A stretch of 64,000 nucleotides of DNA, taken from positions 53,451,554 through 53,515,553 of the forward strand of contig CM037777.1 of NCBI GenBank assembly GCA_021229015.1. Direction: 5' to 3'. Positions 13,891 to 26,270 of this stretch are shown piece by piece. The notes beneath the pieces were generated by a model. It was not told where the DNA came from. It did no database searches and worked only from the letters and a program-made list of their open reading frames with translations. The stretch comes from Solen grandis (Eukaryota > Mollusca > Bivalvia > Adapedonta > Solenidae). Each line of letters opens with the position of its first letter. Position 1 is the first letter of the stretch. Position numbers and translations under genes: made by a program.

Positions 13891-14132
13891 ACAGACACTT
13901 GAAGGTATAGACACATGATGGTATAGACACATGATGGTAAAGACACATGATGGTAAAGACTTGTGAAAGTATAGACACATGATGGTATAGACACTTGAAG
14001 GTATAGACACATGATGGAAAAGACACATGATGGTAAAGACTTGTGAAAGTATAGACACATGATGGTATAAACATATGAGGGTATAGATAATTGAAGGAAA
14101 GTACAGACACAAGAAATTATAGACACATGCAG
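13891..14132. repeat. 16-bp minisatellite with ~100-bp higher-order unit
   Basis: The basic unit is close to GGTATAGACACATGAT. Variants with TTGAAGG and TTGTGAAA recur in the same order, giving a second-level period of about 100 bp. A 16-bp unit shifts the reading frame each time, and the unit lacks stops on the minus strand. All three minus frames are therefore open for 90 or more codons (13722-14142), which shows that these frames are not genes. Confidence 0.88.
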
Positions 14133-17100
14133 GTTTGTTCATTGGAGCTGCCAGTAATACCCGAAAGGGGAGTTTGTGCAGTATATATAGATAGATAGCA
14201 TAAGATCAGGTTAATTTCCATGAGTGGTCATTAAAAAAATATATATGTTCATGAATGATAAAAGTAATCTTTTTAACCATGAGATGAAATTTACACAAAA
14301 AAAAATAAAAATAAAAAATGAACATTCTGTTACATTTCTTACTAATTGTATACTCTAATCTATTTTCACTGCAAGTCTACCAAACAATTTTCTTCATGAC
14401 CTAATTTTGAAATAAACCATTGTCATAGAAGAGAATTAAAACCAAGATTAGTCACAAAATCAATTACATGACAGTGAATTTCATCATCTATTCTGTGTAT
14501 ATATGGTTTCTCTGGGTAGTCCAATTACCAGAAGTTTATCTAGACCATCTTTAAAATTCACATGAGTTTATAACCACTCAAATTATGCATTCTAGATTAA
14601 ACTTTGAATCAGTCCATAACTAACTCTCCTTATTTGCTGATAAACAGATATTCTCCATGTTTGCTCATAGCTTTTTTTTTTCCATCAAATTAATCCACAG
14701 GCAGGTTCATCAATGTCTCTTAACAGATATAACCACTCCAACTCAAATATCAACTATTTTTTTAAATTTTAAGACAACGGTAAAATTATCACCCTGTTGC
14801 GCAATGTTTAAAAAATAATGAATAAATGCTTGAAAAAATTACAGTTCAAGCCTTTAAATACATAAAACATTGGAGAACCTCTAAATAATTACATGAAAAA
14901 TTGTGCCTTTTGTATAATTTTAACGGTTTTCTAACATCAATTATTTTTTATTTCTACGTTATCTCATGCTTTTAGACATCTCATTAGAACTGGTGTGGAA
15001 AAAAACACTTCTAATGACTTAGCTTAAGACCGAATTAGTGCAAAATTTCACATGAAAACAGACTGGAACGATAATAAAGAGTAAAAGCAGGGAATGGTAT
15101 CTGACAGAAGTCACAGAAAAACTCGTTAGCTTTAACAGTGCATGTTGTAACAACATGCTAAGCATGATGGAATGCTACTTCTAAGTCTGATTAAGAAACT
15201 GGGAAAAATTGGGGCGATTGTTAGAATAAGAGAGAAGAGTGTATGTCACATTGCTTTTTAGTCTGCGGAAATCTCGAGCAACAACTTCCTAGACCTGTCA
15301 CAAAATTAGCGGGCCCATTATTGGGGTTGAACTAAGCCTGTAAATTAACTTGAAAAAGGAACTGTTTTGTTTGATTCTATGAAAATTGTTTTAAGGCTAT
15401 TTGATATGAGGAAGCTGTATGCGAACAGCTGTTATTTTTCTTTTTTCAATTTTTAATATACAAAATATTTATAATAAATACACACAAAAACATGAAACAA
15501 TTAGAAAAATAAACCGCAATTTAAAAATAAATGTCTGTATCTCCTTTAAAATAATAAAAAGCTTAACAGTTTAAAAAGATAGTATAACTATATAAGAAAC
15601 AATCCAACATACACACTACAGAACACCATGGTATCACTTCTGTACAAAATATGCTTGGGCATTTATTAATCATCAAATATTCCACGTAAAGAAACTCAAA
15701 GCAACATTAAAAGTCATGGGGCATTTGCACCAACAAATTAACATTTAGAAATGTTGGGAGCACATTTTACAGCCGAGTTTAGCAATAACACCATAACAAG
15801 CTCTTTCTCAAGTTCGATTTCAAAAAGATTTGGGTAGAAGTCGCACACAAGGGATAAATTGAATGACGAAGTTACTGCCAATATGCTTATATACATTTAC
15901 ACTTCAAACAGAACAATTTTATGGCGCAGAGGAGACTTGTCCAAAAATGCTTATTTGGCTTGAATGTGCCACTTAAAGAGACATGTAGAGAAGCAGAAAT
16001 AGATGAAACAAGTCTGTTTAACATGCTGACAGTGAAGATTTCGCCAAAACCTGCATTCTAGATAATCGCTGGTAATAATGCTTAGAATCTTTATAAAAGT
16101 TCAATATTTAAAATGCTCAATTATTTTTTTCTAATATAAAATATGGTAACAAACATCATGCTTTATTCAAAACTAATGCTTGACTTTAATTTAAGATCAC
16201 TCCAGGTCATTCATTAGAGTTTGTTTTATACAGCTGATTTGAATATCCAACGCATATTCCAAGATTGATAAAAATTCATTTATATGGACCATCATTCAGT
16301 TCAAATTTTAGTTCTTTAAACAAGGGATGCCTGATATTTAAAACTTAAGAAAATGAAATAAGAAAGAGACAAATTTGTGTTTCATTATTTGTAAAGAGAA
16401 GATGAGATATCTGTCAATTGCACTATTTCATATAATAAATGACAAAATTACAAAAAGAAAACACATTCTGGAACACAAGCTCTTGGTAGGGCACGCAGAC
16501 TCTGGCAGAATGCATTACATGGGGATAATAAATTCTAATAAATGGGAAAAGGACCGGTAACTGGCGTTCAATAGTAATCCAATCAGAGAAATAGAATGTG
16601 TCATATATGTTTTGTTTATGTGTCACAGAATTCATGGATGATTGATTTGTGCATGGAAAACCTCCCTGTTATGATAACGAAAAGAAAAAATGATCCATCT
16701 TTGAGGATATCACAAGTCATTTAGCTGAGAAAGTTGCTTCATTTGAGTTTAAGGGTTTGCCAAGAAATCAAAATAACATTTTTCTTTTTTATTTTCAGGT
16801 TTTTTTTTTTGTCATTTTCCTTCTAGAAAGCTATATTTTTGGAATACTATAAATGCAAAGTGGCTTGATTGTTCAAGAAAGAGACATGCATCTTCTCAAT
16901 TAGAGAGAAATCGCATTCTTAGATCTTATCCTTATTTGCAAAGGATCGAAAAAGATTTCAAAGATGTCTATCATTAATTACTAATTAATTACTTGAGATA
17001 TATCTTAGTTACATCATTTTCTTCACAAAAGTCAAATTCTTGATAGAAAAGAAATCAATCTTAAAAAATAAAAAATTATAATAACATTATTAACACCAAA

Positions 17101-17168
17101 AACACAAATATTAAACAAAAAAAAAATACAAAAATATACTCAATATTCATTAAGTGCATATAACTTAC
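14133..17168. other. Gene-free stretch downstream of the minus-strand exon
   Basis: This is AT-rich sequence with a short GATA-type run near 14188 and many homopolymers. If the exon at 17169-17411 is real, this is intron. No further exon could be supported within it. Confidence 0.45.
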
Positions 17169-17411
17169 CCAATCCATTCAATTTTTTCTCGTTATGGGCC
17201 ATTTTCACTTCCTCATATGGACGCAGATTGTCATCGGAGTGGAAGTCTTCTTCCGATGAACTATAGTCCTTACTCTGTCTCTTCTCCTTTCCGGACACCC
17301 GGCGCCCAACTGCTCGGTTCTGGGGCTTGAAATTTGGCGTTGAACTCATTTCCATCTTGGCGATAGAATCGGTTTTCATTCATGCACACAATAAAATGCC
17401 ATGTCTTGAAC
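17169..17411 (-). CDS. Initial coding exon, charged Ser-rich protein (unidentified)
   Basis: On the minus strand, TTATCTTTTGTCTGTTCACAG forms a textbook acceptor before 17411. The exon ends at 17169 with TTGG followed by GTAAGT, a strong donor. Translation from the ATG at 17379 gives 70 codons plus one base. An in-frame TGA lies two codons upstream, so this ATG, or a later one (codons 9 or 11), begins the protein and 17380-17411 is 5' UTR. A short upstream ORF (MAFYCVHE) overlaps the leader. The product is hydrophilic, with a basic stretch (GRRVSGKEKRQSK) followed by an acidic-serine cluster (DYSSSEEDFHSDD), probably disordered and containing casein-kinase-like sites. Codon usage is more GC-balanced than the surroundings, which supports coding. 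I do not recognise the family. The remaining exons would lie at lower coordinates or beyond the window. Confidence 0.72.
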
Positions 17412-18573
17412 CTGTGAACAGACAAAAGATAACTTTTATTGTAATGGATTATTGTGGTCAGAATTTATTTGAGGTTCAGCATTTGATTTCTCTGTAAAGA
17501 TGAAACACTTATGTTTCCAAGGATGTCACTTTAAACTAAACCAAATTTCAGAGGACTTAATTTAAAGGTATTTTGGGGAAAAAAAAACAAAAACTATTCC
17601 ATTTTGTCTCCAAATATTGCAATGGTAATTGTATCTTTCTTCTTTCTCGCCATAATTTTTTCAAATAATCATTTTTTAGTATAAATGGGAAGAAAAGGTT
17701 CCAAGATTTTTCATGACAAATATGCAGATTCTAAGAAAAAGAATAAAAATACTCCCTATTTTTCATCATGAATGAATCATCAAACTTCTTAAAAACTGAG
17801 CAATGCATCTTAGCCTAATAAGTATCATGGCAGAGCTCTAAAATCCCCACCCTCAGTTCTGCAGCTACTGGTAATGTGCTTAGTTACAATCTGACTGGTC
17901 GCCTAGATCACTCTGCCTGTTTGAACTCTCTTTGATTACGATTAAACATCTGCTTATACGTCAGTCTTGCATAACAGCCATTACTATTTTAGCAAAATAA
18001 TCACATCTCTGCGGAATTTGAAACAATACCCTGAGCGAAATTGCATTATCTTACGGAGTTTCAACAACACAGAAGGCCCTCTCTTTTCCTCTGATCAGCT
18101 CCACGCCTGACAAATGTTCTCTTAATTGAGATCAATTGAACAAGAAGATTATACCCCTATCTTCTTATACAGTTTTTGTGTGATAGAATGCCTCGAAAGA
18201 AAACAATTTCATAGCCGAATAATTTTTGGAATTGCTTCCAATTAGACGCTCATAAACAAGTCAATTACATGCAATGGTAGATCATCAATTTTTTTTAAAG
18301 TTCAATAATCTCAACAGATTAATATCCAAAAATATCTTAGAGGCAAAACTGCACACAATTTAATAAGTTTCAATTGGCTCGTTTCTTTCTATTTGGCACA
18401 TCCTTTGAGTGCCTTTGTTACATCCACTTTGCGCCTTAGTACTTGCAATTTGCCTCAGAATTTTGGTATCAAAAGAAATGCCAATCTAAGGCAAGTGGCC
18501 TATCACAGGCACGTGCTTTGTATAGAAACCTTAAGTCAAGATTAAATTCAAGAAAATAATCTCTTTATTAACC
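17412..18573. other. Gene-free stretch
   Basis: Upstream intron side of the exon ending at 17411. The sequence is AT-rich with no repeat of a recognised class. The part at 17830-18130 has somewhat higher complexity, but no motif that decides a function. Confidence 0.4.
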
Positions 18574-18700
18574 TTAGAGCACCTTGGCCCAATCAAACCC
18601 CCATATTTCACATCCATAGTCAACGTTTGATGGATCTGATGTAATTGCCTGATTATCAAAGCTTTTAAAGAACAAGTCCTCATATTGATCCAGAACATGC
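18574..18700 (-). pseudogene. LINE reverse-transcriptase relic
   Basis: The minus-strand frame includes LFFKSFDNQAI and then VDYGCEIWGFDWAKVL before a stop. A tyrosine-glycine-cys/ser-E-x-W-G-F block following a leucine/phenylalanine-rich helix is typical of the C-terminal side of reverse transcriptase domains in invertebrate non-LTR elements. Only this fragment is recognisable and the neighbouring sequence is degraded. The assignment is by motif recall, without a search. Confidence 0.45.
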
Positions 18701-19002
18701 ACAATGTAAAGAGGCAACTTATGATAATTCAAAATTAATTGCGTCTTGAATAAATCACTCAAAATATTAGTCTCAATCTTTGAAAAGATTTTTTTTTGCG
18801 AGTTCAATTTTAAGATTTCTACTTCATCATTAATCATTTTTAGACATAACACCTAAATTTCATCTTAAGTTTTCACATCCACATATTAACGAGCCTTCTT
18901 TTATTAATATCATGAGTGAATACTACACTCAAATGACCAGGGAAATGACATAAACATACTGGTGAAACGTAACGTGTTATGACTTCATTATCTGCAAACT
19001 TA

Positions 19003-19244
19003 TTAACCCTTTCCCTCATATAGACTCATTTTGACGCACTCAATAGGTACCACATAAAGCCTGATCTGCAGAAAGCCAAACTCAAACCTTACCAAATTTA
19101 ATTGTAAAATCCTCATTATCAGACCACTGAGGAGCAGCGAACAGCATAAAACCTGATCAGCCTGCGAGTTACTCCCAGGCTGATCTGGTTTTATGCTGTT
19201 CGCATAGGTCTTTTCATGGTGTCCTCTATGAGGGAAAGGGTTAA
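19003..19244 (-). mobile_element. TTAA-flanked MITE, copy B
   Basis: This is a 242-bp copy with intact 14-bp terminal inverted repeats and TTAA on each side. It carries AAAGCCAAACTCAAACC and CATTATCAGACC, variants shared in part with copies C and E, so a subfamily is visible. The loop-side arm reads ACTCCCAGG, a mismatch against the partner arm. Confidence 0.93.
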
Positions 19245-19247
19245 AAT

Positions 19248-19380
19248 GCAAACTGTATCAACATATCTAAATTGTACCAATATAGGCATAGCAGTTAAAA
19301 GTGTGCAAATATAGGCATATTTGTAAACACCGTACCAAGATAGGCATATTTGTAAACTGTATCAACATATCTGTATATCT
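19248..19380. repeat. Short tandem array next to MITE B
   Basis: Blocks close to AACTGTATCAACATATCT (about 19251 and 19356) and ATATAGGCATA or ATAGGCATATTTGTAAAC recur two to three times over 130 bp. The 5' flank of MITE B ends TGCAAACTTA, and its 3' flank resumes with TGCAAACTGTAT, so the MITE may have entered the edge of this array. Confidence 0.6.
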
Positions 19381-20387
19381 TGTCTTCTTCCATACATTCA
19401 TTCATATTTTATAATATTATTGTTTGAATAAATGAAAAATCTCATTATATGATAAAAAAATATTTTAGCAGTTTTAATCTGATTTCATGCTTAAAAAATT
19501 ATCCTCCATGAGTTCACTCCAGAGTAAATAGCACCACACTTTTTTGTGGTAAATGGCTTAAAACAAAAACACATGCTAAAACTTTATGAATTGCGACAAA
19601 CGTCTGACATTTGATCAATAAATTCAAGCCATTTAAGACTGTAAAGTTTGGCCCAAAATCCTCAGTGAAATGACGGCACATTAAGCAATGTATTTCACAT
19701 GTTCAGATCAAGTCCAAGTAAGGCTACAACGATAGCCCTGCAATGATGTCTTAAGATTTTTCATCTGCTTCAAATCCGTCTTTTTTTTTTCCCTTTAAAA
19801 TTTTTTGTCATTGTATTGTTCATCTAAACCCAGTGGCAATTCATGGCAACAGTAAAATTGGAGAGCTTTTGTGACTAATTCAAAGAAAATCCCCAAATTT
19901 CTGACCCATAGTTAGTTGTGATTCCTGCAACGAAGCTTCATCCAGCCACCATTTTTGTTTTGTTTGTTTGTTTTTTCTTGTTTGGCATTTCCCAAGAGTA
20001 TTTTCTGGTTTGATTGATTGTTCATTGCTGAAATTGGATGAATGGTCCATCTCAAACAAGGAAATCAAATTATTAAAAAAATATTTCATACAAACTTAAT
20101 TTTCGAACACATTTTGAATCAAGTCAAATGTCAAAGCATGACAAGAATATAAAAAATGAATGGCCAACTCCCAGAATGCAGAATGACCACTAAGAGTCAA
20201 ATCTTATTATAACCTTTTTCTTTGAATAATTTTAATTTTCTGGTCATCATCGAAGCCTGAATTTACTGTTAAATGAATTTGTCTTGAGGATACAAACTGC
20301 ATAAATCTGCTTGAAATGACCTTGTTCTAAAGACAGAAGAGAGTTATCAATACTGACAGATAAATATTTTTTTTTTTTTTTTAAGGA

Positions 20388-20528
20388 ACAAGAGTGTTCT
20401 CTGGAACATGTGTGTCACCTGCTGAAGCACAATGGAAAAAGTGTGACAGACAGACAGATGGACAGACGGACAGACAGACGACGGAAAAGTGATCCTTGTG
20501 TGAAACCTCTGCTTGCAGCAGGTAACAC
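20388..20528 (+). mobile_element. Helitron-like short repeat, family 3, copy 1
   Basis: It opens with ACAAGAGTGTTCTCTGGAAC, which contains a TGTTC/GAACA palindrome, then GTGTCACCTGCTG. It closes with CAGCAGGTAACAC, the near-complement of that block, after a GACAGACGGACAGACAGACG tract. A 16-18-base T run lies just upstream (20366-20382). The copy at 34361-34492 is about 80% similar by eye. It has no coding capacity. Confidence 0.6.
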
Positions 20529-20592
20529 AAAAAGGAAGAAATTCTGAAGCATGCAGATTTTCTTTATAAATAAGATTTGTCCCTGTTCTTCC

Positions 20593-20813
20593 TTAACCCT
20601 TTCCCTCATAGAGGATACCATGAAAAGACCTATGCGAACAGCATAAAACCTGATCAGCCTGCGAGTTTATGCTGTTCGCTGCTCCTCAGTGGTCTGGTAA
20701 TGAGGATTTTACAATTAAATTTGGTAAGGTTTGAGTTCGGCTTTCTGCAGATCAGGCTTTATGTGGTACCTATTGAGTGCGTCAAAATGAGTCTATATGA
20801 GGGAAAGGGTTAA
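20593..20813 (+). mobile_element. TTAA-flanked MITE, copy C (hairpin arm deleted)
   Basis: This is a 221-bp copy with perfect 14-bp terminal inverted repeats and TTAA on both sides, but 21 bp shorter than the others. The loss removes the apical part and most of the distal hairpin arm, so CCTGCGAG joins TTTATGCTG. The remaining arm reads ACCTGATC, where other plus-oriented copies read ACCAGATC. The 78-codon frame through it is an artefact. Confidence 0.92.
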
Positions 20814-23521
20814 CCATTTTTTGAGATATCTGTGTCTCAATGTTCTCGTAAAATGACCTCAGGCTAAAACTTATTATAACATCAAGCTTTAGTATCTATT
20901 TTAATCTATTAGTTACACGTTAAGATGGAGTTTTAAAATAATACTTAAGTTAGATTATACTGTTGAAAACACCGAGCCAAAGCCTTTCAGACAAGAAATG
21001 AATAACAATGAGAACTTTTCAGGTTGAGGACAGGGCTTTCCAATGTGTACAAAATAAATTTATTCAAAGTGAATTGTTTAATTATCCAAAAGAAACACAT
21101 GAATATTATGTGATCAGTGGTTGACCTTATACACAAGAGCATGAATTGTTTGTGACAGTGTTTGTGACCAGTTGGCCTTGCCATGAAAGAAATAAAATGC
21201 CCTAATAACAGGTAATTTTCACTGCAAAGAATTAATATGTTAATAACCTTCAGTCTCATTCTGCATTTTTCTATGATTAATAAACATGGGATATCAAAGT
21301 GAAATAGGTTTTGCCAGATAAACGGTGTTGTGATGTCACATCAGGGTAATTGAATAATGACAAGTTCATATTTCCAATCCAAATTTTAGTCTGTCTAGGA
21401 GAGGAATGAACAGAAAGTTTGGGGAACTCATCTCTGACAGTCTGGACAGTGAGGAAAATAAATTGAATATTATCACCTTCCTCATAAATTTCAGTTGTGT
21501 GAAAGCGAATGTCATGATCTTACACCCACTTCAGTAGAAAAGTAGGACATGCTCATGACCGAATTTGTTGCTTCATTTTTTTTTCCTAAATTCTTCCTGA
21601 AGAGAGTCCTTGGACAATATCACATTTTGTTAAGTCTTTGTTACTTGCCCTAATTTGTTAATTAAATTGTTCATTCTTTGTCTAACGAGACCACCATAAC
21701 ACAGTGTTGAAAGAGGTATTAATGACAAAGAAAATTAACATTAAGGAATCTTGTGAGTGTTTAAGAAATATAACAAGAAATTGGGAGTAATGAAATTATG
21801 GCTTTATTAGCAATTCACACAATAAGTAGTTTTTATCTTATAATAAAGTAAAAAAAACATTGCCAATTACTTGAGAAGAAAAACAACACCTTTATATTCA
21901 TGAATAAAGAGCAAAGAAGAAACGGCTTGTTGAAACAGACATCTAATCAAGATTGTGTGTGTTTTAATACCTATAATATTGAGCGCTGTTTATGAAACAT
22001 TTCTAAATGCATTCAGAAACAGAGGAAGTATAGAGTTTTTTGGTCAGCTGTCAATTTTCAATCATAATTGGCAAAATATACATGTATAAAATGACTGATT
22101 GTTCCTTATATTGGTCTTTGAGGCACTTTGACCTACCAATTACACAACATGGGGAATAAAATAGCACCAATATTATGGCAGACTGACAGACTGGCATTAC
22201 CAATAGCAAAATATGACATGAAAATATTAACATCACCCGATGTTTATCATTCATACATGGCTCAGTGAGATCAAGCAGGCAAAGACCCTGAACAATATCA
22301 AAGTAACTCATTTTTCCAATTCAGAAACCATCTAACCACCAAATTTAACCAAACTTCGGTTGTATGTAAATAGACGGCCAACATCTGCTGGCAAGAGTCT
22401 GTTTCACCTCATCCTTCTGTTGATTGTCTAGTGAAACAATTATGAATATTCGCACCGTTTATGACAAGGCAAAATGAGTAATGACACCCGTAAATGATAA
22501 ATGTATCTAACCGCATGGAGGATTTTTGCAGTATGAACTTTCCACGGAGAAACTGCCCGATGGAACCAGGAAATATAACCCTGTACTAATAGAGAAACAT
22601 CATATGTTTTATTACAACAGCGAAGCTATATTTCTAGATTTGAATAATCATAAAATGCATTTCCCATCAACAGCAGAATCAAAATCTGCTACTTTTTATA
22701 CCTCCAGACACTTCTTGTGCTTTTAAATAATCTATTTCATGAAGTAAAAATGGACTAAGCTCCCTCCTCCCAGACAATGATGTTCTCCATTAGATTTTTC
22801 TTCTACAATAAATTGGCATATATGTTAATAAATGTACACCAGTGGTCATAAATCCATAGAGGAACACCACATTACCATGAGTCCATGCTGCCATGAGTCA
22901 CGATAAAGCTGTATACATGTTTAACCTAAACAAAAGAAAATGTTTAATCATAAGACTTCCTACTAAACTTGAGAAAGCACTGGTACCCTTTATTTGAAAG
23001 TTCCAAAATACATTCATATAATTTAACAGTATTTCAGACTAATTAAGACTATGTGGATGACACTTGATTATAGATGAATAAAACTTAAAAAAAGAACCTG
23101 GACTTTAATCATAGAGAAACGTTTGAACTACGACTGTAACTGGTAGGTACACTGCTGCATACATCTGGCATGATACCACAATCTGGAGCGGTATTCCAGT
23201 ACCATGGCAACTAGAATGGATCTACTTATGCCAATTTGGGATTGAAGCAACAACCTGCTGCTCAAATTATCATAAATTCCATCAAAACATTTTTATGACA
23301 TCATGGAAAGTGATGGATAACACATTTATATATTTTCATTTTAGATGTTCTTTCTTAATTACATGGATAAAACATGATATTAAAGGGAATAAAAAATAAA
23401 TAGAGATTTTTTTTATCTCACAGATTGTATGCGTTTTTCTTTACTTCCATTTGTCAATCTGTATATAGAAGGGAGGTAATTCGATCGAAAAGCTAGAGGG
23501 AAGTATAATTCCGTTTTCAGT
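20814..23521. other. Gene-free stretch
   Basis: AT-rich DNA. A degraded segment near 23145-23200 (CACTGCTGCATACATCTGGCATGATACC, written here only as a landmark across two blocks) resembles the body of the SINEs at 50.1 and 61.7 kb. The part at 22330-22560 is of higher complexity and could be a conserved regulatory block, but no motif settles this. Confidence 0.35.
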
Positions 23522-23534
23522 ACCTACATCTCAA

Positions 23535-23789
23535 TTGTATTGTATTGTATTGGGGTTTACCGTCACTGCGATAGTATTTCAATCATATCGCGACGTCCAG
23601 ATAATTACAGGTGGAGGAAGACCCTGAGTATGCAGAGGTACCCGGGTAGAACCACTGACCTACCGCAAGCCAGCTGGAAGGCTTCCTCACACGAAAAATC
23701 CGAAGTCCCTACCGGGATTCAAACCCACAGCGGTGAGGGGCTGAGAGATTTGTAGTCCACAACTGTAACCGCTCGGCCACGGCGGCCCC
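23535..23789 (-). mobile_element. tRNA-derived SINE with 13-bp target duplication
   Basis: ACCTACATCTCAA stands at 23522-23534 and again at 23790-23802, a perfect 13-bp duplication. Read on the minus strand, the element begins GGGGCCGCCGTGGCCGAGCG, which contains a tRNA A-box. GGGTTTGAATCCC follows as the B-box. It ends in ATTTCAGT/TACTAT-type sequence, GACGGTAAACCCC and an (AATAC)n tail. The body matches the copies at 45467 and 60617. The head resembles tRNA-Leu/Ser. Confidence 0.9.
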
Positions 23790-23802
23790 ACCTACATCTC
23801 AA

Positions 23803-25745
23803 GCAACAAATCCAAATAATAAATGATGAAAAACGTGTTAGAATCAAAATAATCTATCTTTACCCACATATTTTTGTGTATTTAAACAAAGGTTTGTCTT
23901 TCAGGAGCCAGTAAATATATCACTCGGACTCCTACATACATCTTGAAAATAAATAAATAAAACATGTTTCTGACAAGAAACAAAAGATCATCAAACTCTC
24001 ATCTCAACTCTATCACTTCCTACCATTAACCCAATAATACCATTAACCAGAGGGAAATGATCCGGCAAAGTCATATGAGACATATTCCACGGCACTTTTC
24101 ATACTACAACATCAAGCTAAGTCTACTGCATGTACTATAAAACTGCAATAAATCACACAACATTGAAATTATTTTCTCTCTATTTGACAACTGGGGCTCC
24201 CTAGATCTGGGGACCGTAAAACAATGGAAACCTGATCACCTACAATGAAGACCTATAATGAAGATGTGAAGAATGAAATTCCTACAATTGACAGCTGGAA
24301 GAAGCTTTCAACAGATGACATAGAGACTAGTAAATGTATTATATGACACATTGACCCTTTTGATACTCCTGTATAATCCTCACATAGACACAATGTGTGG
24401 ACAGTGACAATGACAATATTTATTTGGATTTTTTTCTTTGTATAAACTAATAAATACAAGGTTTTTTTATTCTTTAAATTGTTTTTAATCAATTTACAAA
24501 ACATAGTGCCCTTCAATTATAATGTATTTGCAGTCAATATTTTGGTACCGTTTAATTATGTATTATGTTGCAATTAATATGACAAAATTAACAAATTAAT
24601 GAATTTGGTCTTTTTGTATGAACCATACAATAATGGTTTTTGCATTGTAATGGAGCATGATGTAATGGATCTACTGTGTTATGATATCTGGAAATCATGT
24701 TAAAAGTATCAACTAACAGTAAAAGTGTATTTATAATTCTCAAATATTGAAAACCACAATGACATGAAACTAACAAATTCTGTAACTGAAACATTTCCCC
24801 TGGTGTCAATTTTACAGTGTGATGAAACAATGGTTGTGAAAGTTACGACAATTTCATATCATCTTTCATAATCCAGCATGCACTTTCCTCTAAATTTCTT
24901 CTTGCTATTATAGTAATTGCTGTCACTTGCCCCAGCGCAATGTTGCATCACCCCACTGCCCGCAATCCTGGGTTGGTTTACAGAAAATTTCCCTGACTTT
25001 CACTCATCAGACGTATCTTCTGATCACACAGGGATACCAGTCAACATAATCCATCGCATGCTAACCAGCGACTACTGTCTCCACAAACCCTGTCTCTCAA
25101 GATATTTTTCATTTTGCAAAAGAAATCAAAGATTTTTTTCTCCATCTCTTATTACGACTGTTACACAAAGACAGTGCTGTAGACCAACAGCCAATGAATC
25201 ATCAACAACAAGTTGTGCTAATGGCGAAGCGACAGATTAAAATTAAACTTGCACCTACTCAGAGCCATTGGCAAGAAACTCAATCCTTACGGCACGTCAC
25301 TGAGCTATGCATGACGGTGCCCCAGGGAAGTGTTCCAACATGTAACCAACAGTGAGTGGGGCTGCACATGCAAATTGAAAGTACAACTAACAGACTCACA
25401 TTGGTTTGTCGCTTCTCGAGGGAGGAATAGTTTACCTTTATTCTACGTCTTAATGTCACCCTCCCAACTGTATTGTTATGTTGCTTCATTTCTTGTTTGA
25501 ACGTTATTCACTAATCCTTATTAGTGAAGCTTAGTCATGTATGAGAAATCAAAACATGACATTGCAGAATAGAAATGTCTGTCAAATACTGAAAATCAAC
25601 TTTAAAACTGTAAGAAGTTTAGCGAGTCTTTGAAGACACTGAGAATTCATGCATAACTGTAATACTGCAGTCTGACTCAATAATCAAGGATTTACAAGGG
25701 GAAAAGGTGGCTGGATTCATGGCTTGTTCCCTCTCAATATTTCAG
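23803..25745. other. Gene-free stretch
   Basis: No repeat of a recognised class and no exon with both splice sites. Frames of 69-107 codons here (24253-25489) have no motif and conflict with one another. Confidence 0.35.
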
Positions 25746-25749
25746 TTAT

Positions 25750-25995
25750 TTAGGGTCTTTGTAATGTGCTGCCACACTGCTGTGGCGCGTTCAGTCAAGT
25801 GAATGTTCGCTCACAGTTGCAAGTTGGTACCCAGCCTACATTCATTACACAGCGATAAAACAGGAGTCAAACTGCTCACGTTAGCCCGTTATGTTGACTG
25901 AATGCACAGCAGTATCACACCGTGCACAAGTCACATGATAACACACCCAGTCACATTATCCTGAAACCAAGCAAACCAGACCCAAGGCTACCCTT
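25750..25995 (-). mobile_element. Old SINE interrupted by a small inverted-repeat element
   Basis: GTGCTGCCACACTGC near 25768 and GCAGTATCACACCGTG near 25910, followed by CACATTATCCTGAAACCAAG, correspond to adjacent parts of the SINE at 61.7 kb. About 130 bp separate them here. The intervening piece begins TGTGGCGCGTTCAGTCAA and ends TTGACTGAATGCACA, which are near-complementary. The insertion therefore looks like a small terminal-inverted-repeat element. A clear target duplication is not visible beyond GC. Confidence 0.5.
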
Positions 25996-26159
25996 ATATA
26001 CATACGGAGTGCCATGCATGGGGAATACATGTATACAAATAGCATTTTTAATTTCTTTTGTTTTGAGGCCACCTTATTGGTGTTTCTATTTATCCTCCTT
26101 GTGTAAGGTGTCATAGAGAACTATTGATAACATCAAGGATCTCCAACTTCAGGGAGGTG

Positions 26160-26270
26160 GGTGGGGTTGGGAGTAAGGGGAGACCCTCTAATAATAACTT
26201 TGGTATGTTGAGACCAGGAATCAAATCCATGACCACCTAGTCAGGGTGTGGGACTGGTCAGCCCTACTGT
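26160..26270 (-). repeat. Possible SINE head
   Basis: Read on the minus strand, GACTAGGTGGTCATGGATTT followed by GATTCCTGGTC resembles the A-box to B-box part of a tRNA-derived SINE. No target duplication or 3' tail was identified, so this is a weak call. Confidence 0.25.

Noticed and set aside
13722..14142. Three overlapping minus-strand frames as genes
   Set aside because: All three frames are open over the same 16-bp minisatellite, so the openness comes from the repeat.
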